Positions 37,631 through 46,270 of a DNA stretch of 64,000 nt are shown here, one piece after another; the stretch's first letter is position 1; each line of letters begins with the position of its first letter. The stretch comes from Solitalea canadensis DSM 3403 (GTDB lineage: Bacteria; Bacteroidota; Bacteroidia; Sphingobacteriales; Sphingobacteriaceae). A program made the translations under genes and the position numbers. The notes beneath the pieces are model-generated. The model had not been told where the DNA came from. It saw only the letters and a program-made list of their open reading frames with translations, and ran no database searches. The stretch spans positions 4,600,669 through 4,664,668 of the forward strand of contig NC_017770.1 of NCBI RefSeq assembly GCF_000242635.2. The letters are read 5' to 3'.

Positions 37631-37785
37631 CCTCACCCTAAATCCCTCTACTCAAGGAGAGGGATTTGAAGACAGTGCAAGAATGCTCAATTATACACTC
37701 AAAACTTTTGGACAAAACAAAGGTTATTCAGCCGTCATTCCGAGCGCTCCCTTCTCCTCAAGGAGAAGGCCGGGGATGAGGTGAC
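37631..37785. repeat. Pair of intergenic hairpins (CTCAAGGAGA type)
   Basis: Hairpin one: AAATCCCTCT 37640-37649 with AGAGGGATTT 37658-37667. Hairpin two: CCTTCTCCT 37750-37758 with AGGAGAAGG 37761-37769. Both centre on CTCAAGGAGA and the outer ends (CCTCACCCT and GGGGATGAGGTGA) are roughly complementary. The element lies between converging genes and may end both transcripts; no ORF is inside. Confidence 0.6.
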
Positions 37786-37787
37786 TT

Positions 37788-38609
37788 TTAGTACTTCTTA
37801 TACAAATTATACAAAATAAGCTTTGTTGAATCCGTCAGTGCCGGAGTAACATCCGACTGAATAAAATGCCTTTTAAAAGCAGTTATCGCAGCATCGCCAT
37901 TTCGAGTATCGTAACCGATAATTCGTAAGGCCTCTAACGGTTTAAAATCAGTTGGGACAGTATCTAAAGGCATTGTGTACCATAACCCGAAACCTTTATC
38001 AGCAAGTTTTTTCCAGGGGAATTTTTCGCTTGGATCGGGTTTGCGAGTTGGAGCAATATCGGCATGTCCGATAAAGTTTGCCGTTGGAATGTTATAGTTG
38101 GTTTTCAATTTACCAAGTAAAACCAGCAGACTATTTATCTGTGCATCCGCAAAAGGCTCTTTGCCATTGTTGTCTAATTCAATACCAATAGAGTTAGAAT
38201 TAATATCAGTGCAATTTCCCCATTTTGCGTTTCCCGCATGCCAGGCACGCAGATAATCATTAAGCATATGCACCACTTTGCCATCTCTACTCACCACATA
38301 ATGAGCGCTTACTTGTGTGCGAGTAAGTGTAAATGTTTTTAATGTTTGTGCTAATGAGTCCTGTGCTGTATGATGGATAATTACATAGTTTGGCTTGCGC
38401 AGGTTATAGTTTACGGTTGCAACCCATTGCGATGCCGGCACCGAATCCGGAGGTAAAACAGTCGGTGTCATTTCTTTTAAAGTCTGTATATATGTTTTTA
38501 ACTGTTTTTTATAAGCTTTCCGACTGGCAGCATAAGGGTCATTACTGCAAGAATTCAACAACATAGCCGTGGAAAACAGGTAGAGCGCATTTTTGAAAGT
38601 AAACCTCAT
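37788..38609 (-). CDS. N-acetylmuramoyl-L-alanine amidase lipoprotein (Amidase_2)
   Basis: 273 residues with a lipoprotein signal (lipobox LLNSC, Cys21). The AmpD-like domain has the zinc ligands: VIIHHTAQDSL (His pair near 97), the later HADIAPTRKPDPSEKFPW (His and Asp), and NSNSIGIELDNNG. It would cut the lactyl amide bond between MurNAc and L-Ala in peptidoglycan or in muropeptides, on the periplasmic side. The C-terminal about 60 residues look like a peptidoglycan-binding or regulatory extension. Confidence 0.9.
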   Translation of the reverse strand: MRFTFKNALYLFSTAMLLNSCSNDPYAASRKAYKKQLKTYIQTLKEMTPTVLPPDSVPASQWVATVNYNLRKPNYVIIHHTAQDSLAQTLKTFTLTRTQVSAHYVVSRDGKVVHMLNDYLRAWHAGNAKWGNCTDINSNSIGIELDNNGKEPFADAQINSLLVLLGKLKTNYNIPTANFIGHADIAPTRKPDPSEKFPWKKLADKGFGLWYTMPLDTVPTDFKPLEALRIIGYDTRNGDAAITAFKRHFIQSDVTPALTDSTKLILYNLYKKY

Positions 38610-39045
38610 TAGTAAATCTTTTTATCAATGTCGAAAGATAATGAATCAAAAACGCCAATAAGAATCGATAATGTAAAATAGCCGGCAGACTAAAATGAAG
38701 GTCATGAAACCTTACAATAACAGCCAACGTCTGCAGGAATTTTACATATCGACCTTATATTTCTCAAATTTTGAAAACCTATGATTGCTTGGAAGACAAT
38801 CTAAATTGTTTTTCTGATCAGGTAATGTAGAGGAGGTAGCATTGCTGATGTAAAAACTAAGACATTTAACTTCTGATGCCCATAGAAGTTACCGGGAAAT
38901 AGGATTTTTTTAAATAACATTTATAACTCCCTGAATCTTAGTATTGAAAAATGAGACTAACGTAACATTTCCTTGATGATGACAGGAAATATAAAGAATG
39001 CATTTATTTTTCGGCTTCTTCACTATTAACTAAAGAAGCTGTATA
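38610..39045. other. Divergent intergenic region before the M3 peptidase gene
   Basis: 436 bases between the amidase (minus) and the M3 peptidase (plus). I find no ORF with coding character, no strong hairpin and no complete promoter pair. Confidence 0.45.
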
Positions 39046-41172
39046 ATGAATTTAAAGAGACAATTACCTGCTATGATAATGGTATGTGGAATGTTAGTGG
39101 CTGTGGAGGATAAAGCTTTTGCTCAAAATGCTAATCCTTTACTAAGTGATTACAAAACACCATTTGGTGTACCCGATTTTGAAAAAATCAAACCGGAGCA
39201 TTTTATGCCTGCTTTTGAAGAAGGTATGAAATTGCAACAGCAACGTATTGCTGCAATTACAATGCAACGTTCTGTTCCGACTTTTGAGAATACAATTTCC
39301 GCGCTAGAGGGTAGTGGCGAGGCACTGGGTAAAGTATCGACGGTGTTTTTTAATCTTACTTCGGCCAATACAAATGCCGAAATTGAAAAGATCTCCCAAC
39401 AAATTGCTCCTAAGTTATCACAACATAGTGATGATATTTACCTGAATGCAGAACTGTTTAAACGTGTTAAGACCGTTTATGATAACAGATCGAAGGCTAA
39501 ACTAACTCCGGAGCAAACCCGCCTACTGGAAAAAACATACAAAGCATTTGTGCGTAGCGGCGCAAATCTAGATTTGGCTAAGCAAACAAAAATGCGCGAG
39601 ATCAATAAAGAGCTATCCGTGTTAACAGTTAAGTTCGGTCAGAATTTATTAAAAGAGACTAACGGATTTGAGTTAATTATTGATAACAAGGAAGATCTCG
39701 CTGGTTTACCAGAGTCAGCGATTGCCGCTGCTGCTCAATCGGCAAAAGGAGCTGGTAAAGAAGGAAAGTGGCGATTTACTTTACACAATCCCAGTGTGAT
39801 GCCATTCTTACAATATGCTGATAACCGCCAGTTGCGTAAGAAAATGTACAATGCGTACATCAATCGTTGTAATAACAACAATGAGCTTGATAACAAAGAA
39901 GTGCTTTCAAAGATCGTTTCGCTACGCGCTGATAAAGCTTCATTATTAGGTTACAGTGATCATGCATCATACGTTTTGGAAGAAACAATGGCTAAATCTC
40001 CGGATAAAGCTTATGAGTTGTTGAATGGTCTATGGCAGTCTGCTCTTCCTGTTGCAAAACGCGAAGCAAGCGAAATGCAATCGTTAATGAACCGCACCAA
40101 TCCAGGACAACAATTGGAGGCTTGGGACTGGAGTTATTATGCTGATAAAGTACGTAAGGATAAGTACAATTTCAATGCTGAAGAAATGCGTCCGTACTTC
40201 AAACTTGAAAACGTTCGTGAAGGTATTTTTGAAGTTACCAGAAGGTTATACGGTTTAAGTTTTACAGAGATTAAAGACATTCCTAAATATCATCAGGATG
40301 TTATTGCATATGAGGTAAAAGAAGTAAATGGTCGTCATGTAGGTGTTTTCTATATGGACTTTTTCCCTCGTGCATCTAAACGCAGTGGTGCATGGATGAC
40401 TTCGTATCGCAAACAAGCGATAAAAGACGGTAAAATGATCAGTCCTGTTGTTTCAATTGTTTGCAATTTCTCACAACCAACAACAGACAAGCCTGCATTA
40501 TTAACCGCTGATGAGGTAGAAACTTTCTTCCACGAGTTCGGACATGCATTACACGGGTTACTTTCAAATGTGAAATTCGAGAGTTTATCAGGAACCTCAG
40601 TGCCACGAGACTTCGTTGAGCTTCCATCACAAATAATGGAAAACTGGGCGTTTGAACCGGAAGTATTGGGCTTCTATGCTAAACATTACCAAACTGGTGA
40701 ATTGATCCCTACAGCATTGGTTGAGAAAATGAAAAAAGCTTCTAAATTCAATCAGGGGTTTGCTACAGTAGAATACTTGGCAGCGTCATTGTTGGATATG
40801 GGTTATCATACTACGCCTGCCGGAAAACAAATCAACACCACTGCATTTGAGAAAGAGCAAATGGACAAAATCGGTTTAATCGGACAGATTGCACCACGTT
40901 ACCGCAGTACTTACTTCCAACATATTTTCTCAGGAGGATATTCAGCGGGCTATTACAGCTATATATGGTCTGAAGTGTTAGATAGCGATGCTTTTGCCGC
41001 ATTTAAAGAAACAGGAAACCTGTTTGATCCTAAAACGGCTGCCTCATTCCGTAAGAACGTTTTAGAGAAAGGCGGAACCGAAGATCCGATGACACTTTAC
41101 AAATCATTCAGAGGCGCTGAGCCTAATGTGAAGTATTTGTTGGAGAAACGCGGGTTGGATAAGGCGTTGTAG
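39046..41172 (+). CDS. dcp: M3 family oligopeptidase (Dcp-like)
   Basis: 708 residues with an N-terminal signal (ending DKAFAQ), so secreted or periplasmic. The zinc motif HEFGH is at 496-500 in ETFFHEFGHALHGLLS, followed by SGTSVPRDFVELPSQIMENW with the third ligand Glu, and a C-terminal FSGGYSAGYYSYIWSEVLDSD, the substrate-binding Tyr loop typical of Dcp and oligopeptidase A. It should cleave dipeptides from the C-terminus of short peptides. Single gene with its own terminator. Confidence 0.93.
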   Translation: MNLKRQLPAMIMVCGMLVAVEDKAFAQNANPLLSDYKTPFGVPDFEKIKPEHFMPAFEEGMKLQQQRIAAITMQRSVPTFENTISALEGSGEALGKVSTVFFNLTSANTNAEIEKISQQIAPKLSQHSDDIYLNAELFKRVKTVYDNRSKAKLTPEQTRLLEKTYKAFVRSGANLDLAKQTKMREINKELSVLTVKFGQNLLKETNGFELIIDNKEDLAGLPESAIAAAAQSAKGAGKEGKWRFTLHNPSVMPFLQYADNRQLRKKMYNAYINRCNNNNELDNKEVLSKIVSLRADKASLLGYSDHASYVLEETMAKSPDKAYELLNGLWQSALPVAKREASEMQSLMNRTNPGQQLEAWDWSYYADKVRKDKYNFNAEEMRPYFKLENVREGIFEVTRRLYGLSFTEIKDIPKYHQDVIAYEVKEVNGRHVGVFYMDFFPRASKRSGAWMTSYRKQAIKDGKMISPVVSIVCNFSQPTTDKPALLTADEVETFFHEFGHALHGLLSNVKFESLSGTSVPRDFVELPSQIMENWAFEPEVLGFYAKHYQTGELIPTALVEKMKKASKFNQGFATVEYLAASLLDMGYHTTPAGKQINTTAFEKEQMDKIGLIGQIAPRYRSTYFQHIFSGGYSAGYYSYIWSEVLDSDAFAAFKETGNLFDPKTAASFRKNVLEKGGTEDPMTLYKSFRGAEPNVKYLLEKRGLDKAL

Positions 41173-41486
41173 GGTTAGTTAACTCCACTGCAAAATAGTT
41201 GAAAAATAAAATATAATTTTAAGCAGTAGTAAGCATCGGTTTACTACTGCTTTTGTTTTTATACAACCAAGGGTTTGACAATTGAACGCTAAAGCTGATC
41301 TTTTGTCTCAATCACTATTATATTAGAAGATAATTACAGTTTTTGGGAAAGTAGAGTATAATAAAATGTATCTAAATGAATTGAGCGAAAGCTCTTATGA
41401 GTAACAAAGGAGTAAGAGTAAACATTATTCTTTGACAATTTCTACTATTTCATATGGCTTGAAGCAGCTAACCTCAAATCATTCCT
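41173..41486. other. Intergenic region with terminator and small hairpins
   Basis: Apart from the terminator at 41221-41252, two small stems lie ahead of the next gene: GAGC-GAAA-GCTC at 41383-41394 and CTCTTA with TAAGAG between about 41392 and 41418. They may belong to the leader of the surface-repeat gene. No ORF is supported. Confidence 0.4.
41221..41252 (+). terminator. Terminator of the M3 peptidase gene
   Basis: AAGCAGTAGTAA (41221-41232) and its exact complement (41241-41252) enclose an 8-base loop, followed by TTTGTTTTT. Confidence 0.9.
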
Positions 41487-42089
41487 ATGCGAATTACATT
41501 AACCGTTTTTTTAGTATCGCTGACATTGTTGGTCCATGGGCAACAAAAGAAAACCTATTTTCCTGCCTGGACCTTTCAGCAAAAGAATATAAATATCTAT
41601 GGTGTTTCAGCGGGTTTGTGGAACTTTACGAATGATCCACAAAATACATCCAGCAACGGCCTTCGTTTTTCGCTAATTGGCGAAGGCATTGTGGTAGCCT
41701 TAGCTCCCCGAAGTCCGATCGCAGAGAGTGACAATTTGTTCCAATCTATTATAGATGAACCCATTTCGGAGCGAGTTAATGGCATTAGTTTACCCGGAAC
41801 AGGTAATGCTGGCAGCTATGAAATTAATGGAGTTGCCATAGGTTTAGTTGGGCATCTGCATAACAGCGTCAATGGAATATCTGTTGCTGCGATGATAAAT
41901 GCGGCGCAGCGGCACAATGGTATTCAAACCACATTATTTATGAATCAATGCTATCAAATGAATGGAATTCAGGTGGGTATTTTTAATACCAGCAAAAAGA
42001 CACGAGGCTTTCAAATAGGTCTTTGGAATGTAAATGAAAGAAGAAAACTTCCGCTAATTAACTGGAATTTTGGCAGTAAAAATAGTTAA
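41487..42089 (+). CDS. LA_2272-type surface repeat protein
   Basis: 200 residues with a signal peptide (MRITLTVFLVSLTLLVHGQ). The mature part is a run of short repeats based on N-G-hydrophobic-x-hydrophobic-G (YEINGVAIGLVGHLHNSVNG, HNGIQTTLFMNQCYQ, MNGIQVGIFNTSKKTRG, FQIGLWNVNERRKLPLINWN). Such repeats are found in the LA_2272 surface-protein family and probably make a beta-solenoid. No function is known. The gene is flanked by long spacers. Confidence 0.72.
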   Translation: MRITLTVFLVSLTLLVHGQQKKTYFPAWTFQQKNINIYGVSAGLWNFTNDPQNTSSNGLRFSLIGEGIVVALAPRSPIAESDNLFQSIIDEPISERVNGISLPGTGNAGSYEINGVAIGLVGHLHNSVNGISVAAMINAAQRHNGIQTTLFMNQCYQMNGIQVGIFNTSKKTRGFQIGLWNVNERRKLPLINWNFGSKNS

Positions 42090-42192
42090 CGTGTATATGA
42101 AAATCCTTTTAGATGTGGAATGGAGAAAGCTCTGAATATTTTATAAGGCAAATAACACAATAACAACAATTCTGTAAAAACTTATATCAACT

Positions 42193-42555
42193 ATGAATAT
42201 CCAAACTCATTTAATAAATAATACGAAGGTTGCAGAAGTGATTTCGGATGAAATGATTATTAGGACAGCTGAAGACGGTCTCGGTTTGTTAGGAGATATT
42301 TATTATCAGGGTTTTGATAATCTGATTATCTATGACCGAAATATTACGGTCGATTTTTTTGACTTGAAGAACCGGATAGCCGGAGAAATTCTTCAAAAGT
42401 TCTCCAATTACCGCGTTCGACTGGCTATAGTTGGAGATTTTACTAATTATTCAGGAAAAAGCATTAGGGATTTTATATTCGAAAGTAATAAAATGGGACA
42501 TATTAATTTTGTGAGCTCTCTTTCTGAAGCATTGGCCAAACTTTCAAAAAGATAA
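42193..42555 (+). CDS. DUF4180 protein
   Basis: 120 residues, cytoplasmic. The text IRTAEDGLGLLGDIYYQGFDNLIIYDRNIT, DFFDLKNRIAGEILQKFSNYRVRLAIVGDF and SIRDFIFESNKMGHINFVSSLSEA fits DUF4180, a STAS-like fold family of unknown function. It is followed by a bidirectional terminator. Confidence 0.85.
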   Translation: MNIQTHLINNTKVAEVISDEMIIRTAEDGLGLLGDIYYQGFDNLIIYDRNITVDFFDLKNRIAGEILQKFSNYRVRLAIVGDFTNYSGKSIRDFIFESNKMGHINFVSSLSEALAKLSKR

Positions 42556-42617
42556 TAGAAAACCATGTGGGAAGACTTATTGTTTTATCCAATTTGGCTA
42601 AATCATAGGTAACCGTT

Positions 42618-42655
42618 AACAAAAAGGGACTTTTATATAAAAGTCCCTTTTTGTT
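42618..42655. terminator. Bidirectional terminator between DUF4180 and gltX
   Basis: Perfect 18-bp arms, 42618-42635 and 42638-42655 (AACAAAAAGGGACTTTTA and its complement), with a very small loop. The right arm abuts the gltX stop codon. Confidence 0.9.
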
Positions 42656-44170
42656 TTATTGCAACTGCCCTAAAGCAATTCTAATCCTTTCAATCGTCTC
42701 TTCTTTGCCGATCATCTCAGCAATATCAAAAACTGCTGGTCCGAATTTACCACCCACCAACATAATCCGTAAAGGAAGCATAATCTCCCCCACTTTCAAT
42801 CCTTTTTCAGCACCTAATGCTTTAAATTCATTTTCAAGATCAGTTGCGTTCCATGATGGGGTTTGAGAGAATGCTGCGATCAAATCATTAAAGAAAGCTG
42901 TTTTTTCATCATTCCATTTCGGTTTTACAGAGTCAATATCTAATTCGTGCGGACGGCGGAAAAAGAACGAAGCTTGTTGCCAAAAATCAGGTAAAAGCAC
43001 GCAACGATCTTTTATCAATGCAATCACTTTATTTAGATAAGTCTCATCAGTTACATTGATGCCGTTTGATTCTAATACCGATAATACGTGTGGGCGTAAG
43101 GTTTCGGTATCAGTCTTTTTGATCCACTCAGCATTGAACCATTTAGCTTTTTCGAAATCGAATTTTGCCCCGGCTTTGCTAACGCGTTCGATAGAGAATT
43201 TTTGGATCATTTCATCAAGCGTAAATAACTCCTGGTCCGTTCCGTCATTCCAACCCAACATCACCAATAAATTGATAAAAGCTTCTGGCAAGAAACCCAA
43301 TTCACGGAATCCTTTGGTTAGATCACCGGATTTTGGATCTGTCCAGTTCATCGCATACACAGGGAATCCTAAACGATCACCATCGCGTTTGCTTAGTTTA
43401 CCATTTCCATCAGGTTTTAAGATAAGCGGTAAGTGAGCCCACTCAGGCATCTCATTTTCCCAACCTAAATATTTCCACAACAAAATATGGATTGGCGCAG
43501 ATGGCAACCATTCTTCACCACGGAAAGCGTGCGAGATTTTCATTAGATAATCATCCACTACAACCGCTAAGTGATAAGTTGGCATACCATCAGCTTTCAA
43601 AAGCACTTTATCATCAACGAGGTTAGTATCGAAACTTACTTCACCACGAATCATATCGGTAAACGTTACGGTTTCATCGGCAGGCATTTTTATCCGCACC
43701 ACATGAGGAATGCCTTGTTCGATCAATGATTTCGTTTCATCAGCCGAAAGCGAAATTGAGTTACGCATTTCCTGGCGAAAAGTATGTCCATATTGAAAAT
43801 TTGGAATAGCTTCACGTTTAGCCGTTAACTCTTCAGGGGTATCAAAAGCATAATAAGCGAAACCGGCATTTACCAGCTGCTCTGCATACTGACGATACAT
43901 TGGTTTACGTTCGCTTTGGCGATATGGAGTATAGGGGCCACCCAGTTGCGGACTCTCATCCGGATTTAGGCCGCACCATTTCAAACACTCAACAATATAT
44001 TCTTCAGCACCAGGAACGTAACGGGTTTGGTCAGTATCTTCAATACGCAACACAAACTCACCACCATGATGCTTTGCAAACAAATAATTAAATAATACGG
44101 TACGAACACCTCCGAGGTGCAAACCTCCGGTAGGGCTTGGTGCAAAACGAACTCGAACTTTATTAGCCAT
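42656..44170 (-). CDS. gltX: Glutamyl-tRNA synthetase
   Basis: 504 residues, cytoplasmic class I synthetase that charges tRNA-Glu. The HIGH-type motif is FAPSPTGGLHLGGVRTVLFNYLFA (about 8-31), with EFVLRIEDTDQTR after it, and the KMSKS-type loop is GKLSKRDGDRLGFPVYAMNW (about 258). The C-terminal anticodon-binding helical domain is present and the length is normal. A perfect -7 element for it lies at 44251-44258. Confidence 0.97.
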   Translation of the reverse strand: MANKVRVRFAPSPTGGLHLGGVRTVLFNYLFAKHHGGEFVLRIEDTDQTRYVPGAEEYIVECLKWCGLNPDESPQLGGPYTPYRQSERKPMYRQYAEQLVNAGFAYYAFDTPEELTAKREAIPNFQYGHTFRQEMRNSISLSADETKSLIEQGIPHVVRIKMPADETVTFTDMIRGEVSFDTNLVDDKVLLKADGMPTYHLAVVVDDYLMKISHAFRGEEWLPSAPIHILLWKYLGWENEMPEWAHLPLILKPDGNGKLSKRDGDRLGFPVYAMNWTDPKSGDLTKGFRELGFLPEAFINLLVMLGWNDGTDQELFTLDEMIQKFSIERVSKAGAKFDFEKAKWFNAEWIKKTDTETLRPHVLSVLESNGINVTDETYLNKVIALIKDRCVLLPDFWQQASFFFRRPHELDIDSVKPKWNDEKTAFFNDLIAAFSQTPSWNATDLENEFKALGAEKGLKVGEIMLPLRIMLVGGKFGPAVFDIAEMIGKEETIERIRIALGQLQ

Positions 44171-44250
44171 AATTTTTTAGAAGGATAAATGGATTGAACA
44201 TCTGCGTCTTAACCTGATTAGGAAGATGGTGTTCTTTTTCCAGATCGGCG

Positions 44251-44258
44251 CAAATATA
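44251..44258 (-). promoter_or_regulatory. -7 element of gltX
   Basis: Read on the minus strand, TATATTTG matches TAnnTTTG exactly, about 80 bases before the gltX start. A clear -33 partner is not seen. Confidence 0.45.
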
Positions 44259-44325
44259 CCTTATTTTACAATCTTGTCGTTTTATAAATAACACGCTGTG
44301 TTTTTAGCAAGGTGATCATGCTTAA

Positions 44326-44349
44326 AATTGCATTAAGCTCAATGCAATT
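44326..44349. promoter_or_regulatory. Operator-like dyad between gltX and the histidine kinase gene
   Basis: AATTGCATT (44326-44334), six bases, then its exact complement AATGCAATT (44341-44349). It is 68 bases upstream of the gltX -7 element and about 140 bases upstream of the kinase start. Which gene it serves is unknown. Confidence 0.45.
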
Positions 44350-44489
44350 AATTCTAAAATTGTACATTTAAAATCACCATGTGTAATAATTTATAAAAAT
44401 TAAATGAATGTTAGCTTGTGACTGCTTGATGACCATAAAAAAACAAACTAACTTTCAGAAAAATTGTATTTGACTCTGTATTGCCGTCG

Positions 44490-45671
44490 ATGAGAATGGA
44501 TGTTTATGCGCAAAAAAGGCGCTGGAAATTGTTATTGTTAATATTTGCGTTGTCTATAGGTGCTATCTCACTAGTTTATACTAATTATCTCGTGAGTTTG
44601 ATGGCAGAAAGCGAACGTAGAAATGCAGAATTGTGGGCATTAAGTACCAAACTTAAAATTGAAGTGGAAGATGAGCATTTCCTGGATTTCCTAACCGACG
44701 TACAAAATAAGTATACACAAATCCCTGCTATACTTACAGATTCTAAGAATCAAATCCTTTCTTATAAAGGTCTTGATTCCTTAAAGACAAATATTTCTAC
44801 GGATAAAAGCCGAACCTATGATCCGGTTTACTTTAAGGAACAGTTGGAAATTATGAAGGATCAACATCCTCCTATTATAGTGAAGGTGGGCTCTGATGAT
44901 GCTTTTTATGTGTATTATAAAGACTCACAATTGCTTAATTCAATCAAGTATTTTCCATACCGTCAGTTAACAGGTATTGCAGTGTTCTTGATTCTGGCAT
45001 ACCTGGCCTTTAGTTCATCCCGTCGATCCGAGCAAAACCAGGTTTGGGTAGGTATGGCAAAAGAGACGGCGCATCAATTAGGTACGCCTATTTCATCAAT
45101 GATGGCCTGGATTGAAATATTGAAAGACAAATACGGTGAAAAGGATGCAGAATTGTTGGAAGAAATGGAGAGTGATGTTGGTCGGCTAGAGGTTATTGCC
45201 GAACGTTTTTCTAAAATTGGGTCGGCCCCGGTACTTGAAAAGCATAATGTAAAAGATGTAGTCAGAAATTATATTGATTATTTAGAGAAACGAATATCTA
45301 AGAAAATCAGTTTTAAAGTTACCGGAGAACCTGTAGCAGCAGAATTAAGCGTTCCGTTGTTCGAATGGGTAATTGAGAATCTTTGTAAAAACGCAGTAAA
45401 TGCCATTGGTACCAATGAAGGTGAGATTACGTTAAATGTCTCTCAGAATAAAACACACGTGTATGTGGATGTTTCAGATACGGGTACTGGTATCCCTAAA
45501 TCAAAATTTGAAACCGTGTTTCAGCCTGGTTATACAACCCGGAAACGAGGTTGGGGCTTGGGACTTTCACTTACGCGTCGTATTGTAGAGAATTACCACA
45601 AAGGTCAGGTATATGTTAAAGATTCTGAATTAGGAAAAGGAACAACATTCAGAGTAGTTCTGAATGGATAA
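44490..45671 (+). CDS. Sensor histidine kinase (orphan)
   Basis: 393 residues from ATG at 44490 (a TTG nine bases earlier is in frame). Two membrane segments (about 13-35 and 160-176) flank a periplasmic sensor of about 125 residues. There is no HAMP domain. The H-box is AKETAHQLGTPISSMMAWIE with His195, the N-box NLCKNAVNAIG, and the ATP motifs VSDTGTGIPKSKFETVF and RGWGLGLSLTRRIVEN. No response-regulator gene adjoins it. It is followed 47 bases on by tsaE. Confidence 0.9.
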   Translation: MRMDVYAQKRRWKLLLLIFALSIGAISLVYTNYLVSLMAESERRNAELWALSTKLKIEVEDEHFLDFLTDVQNKYTQIPAILTDSKNQILSYKGLDSLKTNISTDKSRTYDPVYFKEQLEIMKDQHPPIIVKVGSDDAFYVYYKDSQLLNSIKYFPYRQLTGIAVFLILAYLAFSSSRRSEQNQVWVGMAKETAHQLGTPISSMMAWIEILKDKYGEKDAELLEEMESDVGRLEVIAERFSKIGSAPVLEKHNVKDVVRNYIDYLEKRISKKISFKVTGEPVAAELSVPLFEWVIENLCKNAVNAIGTNEGEITLNVSQNKTHVYVDVSDTGTGIPKSKFETVFQPGYTTRKRGWGLGLSLTRRIVENYHKGQVYVKDSELGKGTTFRVVLNG

Positions 45672-45718
45672 GTTGCTGCTCAAATAGTATTTTTGCTGCC
45701 TGTAAATGCAAATTGACC

Positions 45719-46141
45719 ATGGAAGTTATTGTAGAGAATATTGATGGACTTTCTGATGCCGCACAAAAACTGATCGAGTTTGCTGCTGACGATCGTGTTA
45801 TAATTTTTAATGGTGATTTAGGAGCAGGCAAAACTACTTTTATTAAAGCTGTATGTAAAGTATTAGGCGTTGAAGAAGTGGTTTCCAGTCCTACTTTTTC
45901 ATTGGTGAATCAGTATGAAACGGATGGTCCTGTGATTTATCATTTCGATTTTTACAGGTTAAAAAATGAAATGGAAGCTTTTGATATGGGCTATGAAGAA
46001 TATTTCTATAGCGGGAGTTATTGTTTTGTTGAATGGCCTTCAAAAATCCCTAACCTACTTCCTGAGCATTATACTGAAGTAATTATTGCAGAGGCCGAAA
46101 ACGGACATCGAAATATTCGCCTTGTTAAGCATATAAATTAG
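45719..46141 (+). CDS. tsaE: tRNA threonylcarbamoyladenosine ATPase subunit
   Basis: 140 residues, cytoplasmic. Walker A is FNGDLGAGKTTFIKAVC (about 30-46), followed by VVSSPTFSLVNQYE and YHFDFYRLKNEMEAFDMGYEEY with the family's Asp and Glu. TsaE works with TsaB and TsaD to make the t6A37 modification of ANN-decoding tRNAs. The in-frame TTG at 45713 is less likely than the ATG at 45719. Confidence 0.95.
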   Translation: MEVIVENIDGLSDAAQKLIEFAADDRVIIFNGDLGAGKTTFIKAVCKVLGVEEVVSSPTFSLVNQYETDGPVIYHFDFYRLKNEMEAFDMGYEEYFYSGSYCFVEWPSKIPNLLPEHYTEVIIAEAENGHRNIRLVKHIN

Positions 46142-46231
46142 TTTAATTGAACACGAACAAATTTCTGATATAAAGGTTTAAAAGAAGAGCAATACTTTAA
46201 AGAATGCACATCCTTGAAGTAATTTTTTTGC

Positions 46232-46239
46232 TATTTTTG
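46232..46239 (+). promoter_or_regulatory. -7-like element before alanine dehydrogenase
   Basis: TATTTTTG matches the Bacteroidota -7 consensus, 31 bases before the start codon. The nearest TTG upstream is too close to be a normal -33. Confidence 0.3.
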
Positions 46240-46270
46240 AAAAACACGGTATTATCCACACGTATTATTA

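Larger units (their letters stand above)
44171..44489. other. Divergent intergenic region of gltX and the histidine kinase
   Basis: 319 bases. It holds a -7-like element of gltX (minus strand TATATTTG, 44251-44258) and a 9+6+9 dyad at 44326-44349. No ORF is supported. Confidence 0.5.
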
